The position numbers and the translations under genes were made by a program. 64,000 bases of DNA. It comes from Cryobacterium sp. MLB-32 (lineage in GTDB: Bacteria > Actinomycetota > Actinomycetes > Actinomycetales > Microbacteriaceae). Location: NCBI RefSeq assembly GCF_000738085.1, contig NZ_JPRS01000006.1:66597-130596 (forward strand), given 5' to 3'. The notes beneath the pieces were generated by a model, which saw only the letters and a list, made by a program, of their open reading frames with translations, was not told the origin of the DNA and did not search any database. This document shows, piece after piece, positions 63,754 through 64,000 of the stretch (its first letter is position 1; each line of letters begins with the position of its first letter).

Positions 63754-64000
63754 TTAGTCCTGATAGTTGTTCACGGAGCTTCGGATGGCATCGGCGTACA
63801 GGTAGATCTCGTCAAGTGAATCAATCGCGTGACGCGTTTCGGTCTTATCCGCATCAAAAATGCCGACGTACTTCTGTTTCTTTCCGTTGAAGTGCAGACG
63901 TGCGATGGGCTTGCGATTGTTGTCATCGAGAAGCACCGCGAAATAGGACTTTGCGTCACGGTGCATCACGCGTTGCGGCTTCACCTCGCTACATGCAATC
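63754..64000 (-). CDS. Restriction-endonuclease-like protein, C-terminal part, cut by window edge
   Basis: The frame is open to the end of the window; only the last 82 codons are visible. HRDAKSYFAVLLDDNNRKPIARLHFNGKKQKYVGIFDADKTETRHAIDSLDEIYLYADAIR matches from memory the C-terminal domain of a family of predicted type-I-restriction-like endonucleases (COG4748 type). Those proteins have a nuclease domain upstream, which would lie beyond the window. It marks the edge of what could be a defence or accessory region. GTG 63984 is probably internal, not the start. Confidence 0.6.
   Translation of the reverse strand, partial: IACSEVKPQRVMHRDAKSYFAVLLDDNNRKPIARLHFNGKKQKYVGIFDADKTETRHAIDSLDEIYLYADAIRSSVNNYQD

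Overview
The window is high-GC, gene-dense actinobacterial DNA, most likely Microbacteriaceae (Cryobacterium or a close relative; the genus is a guess). This rests on the run rsmI-metG-tatD-rsmA-ispE-ABC-F, an MshA/MshB-like pair, a FurA-type regulator beside catalase, and about twenty start codons preceded at 6-8 nt by a TANNNT-like -10 box (leaderless transcription). I see no rRNA, tRNA, CRISPR array, prophage, integrase or insertion sequence. No stretch longer than 300 bases lacks a gene.

Layout. 1-8 kb: the end of a mannosyltransferase gene, then rRNA methylation, translation, DNA/RNA processing, isoprenoid and ribosome-associated ABC-F genes. 8-11 kb: methionine importer metQ-metN-metI with an unusual 5' leader and internal repeats. 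11-16 kb: two tandem membrane GGDEF-EAL proteins, the second with a decayed EAL domain. 15.6-21 kb: a lipoprotein, an MFS exporter and a three-gene sensor operon (kinase, kinase-like membrane protein, LuxR-type regulator). 21-25 kb: metX and metY, an acyltransferase and an SDR. 25.9-34.4 kb: a complete propionate module: importer (actP and DUF485 partner), prpE, a GntR regulator and the methylcitrate-cycle genes prpD, prpB and prpC. 34.4-40.5 kb: an S51 peptidase behind a small upstream ORF, ung, an acetyltransferase, an SDR, an amidase and a PutP-type symporter. 40.5-49 kb: an MMPL transporter, fur-katA, a flavoprotein reductase with a small HExxH protein, an enoyl-CoA hydratase, an arginase-fold protein lacking metal ligands and an F420/NADP-type reductase. 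49-54 kb: PspA, a class-I amidotransferase, a second Cys/Met-metabolism PLP enzyme, and usp-agcS. 54.4-64 kb: a large secreted DUF4082 protein, a PIG-L deacetylase with an MshA-like glycosyltransferase, a secreted trypsin-like protease with a small trailing ORF, two GNATs, a small membrane protein, a DinB protein and the C-terminal end of a restriction-endonuclease-like gene.

Themes. Sulfur amino acids recur (metQNI, metX, metY, a MetB/MGL-family enzyme), as do redox and peroxide defence (fur-katA, the flavoprotein reductase, the mycothiol-type pair). Propionate uptake, activation and oxidation sit under one GntR regulator with paired TGTATAC sites.

A caution for users: six genes (pmt, MFS, metY, GNAT, katA, the DUF4082 protein) are each broken by one missing base. 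All six are deletions, two of them in a GGGGCCC(C) run, and every broken gene is otherwise full length and conserved. I read these mainly as consensus errors in the assembly rather than true pseudogenes. All functional assignments are from recognised motifs; no searches were run.
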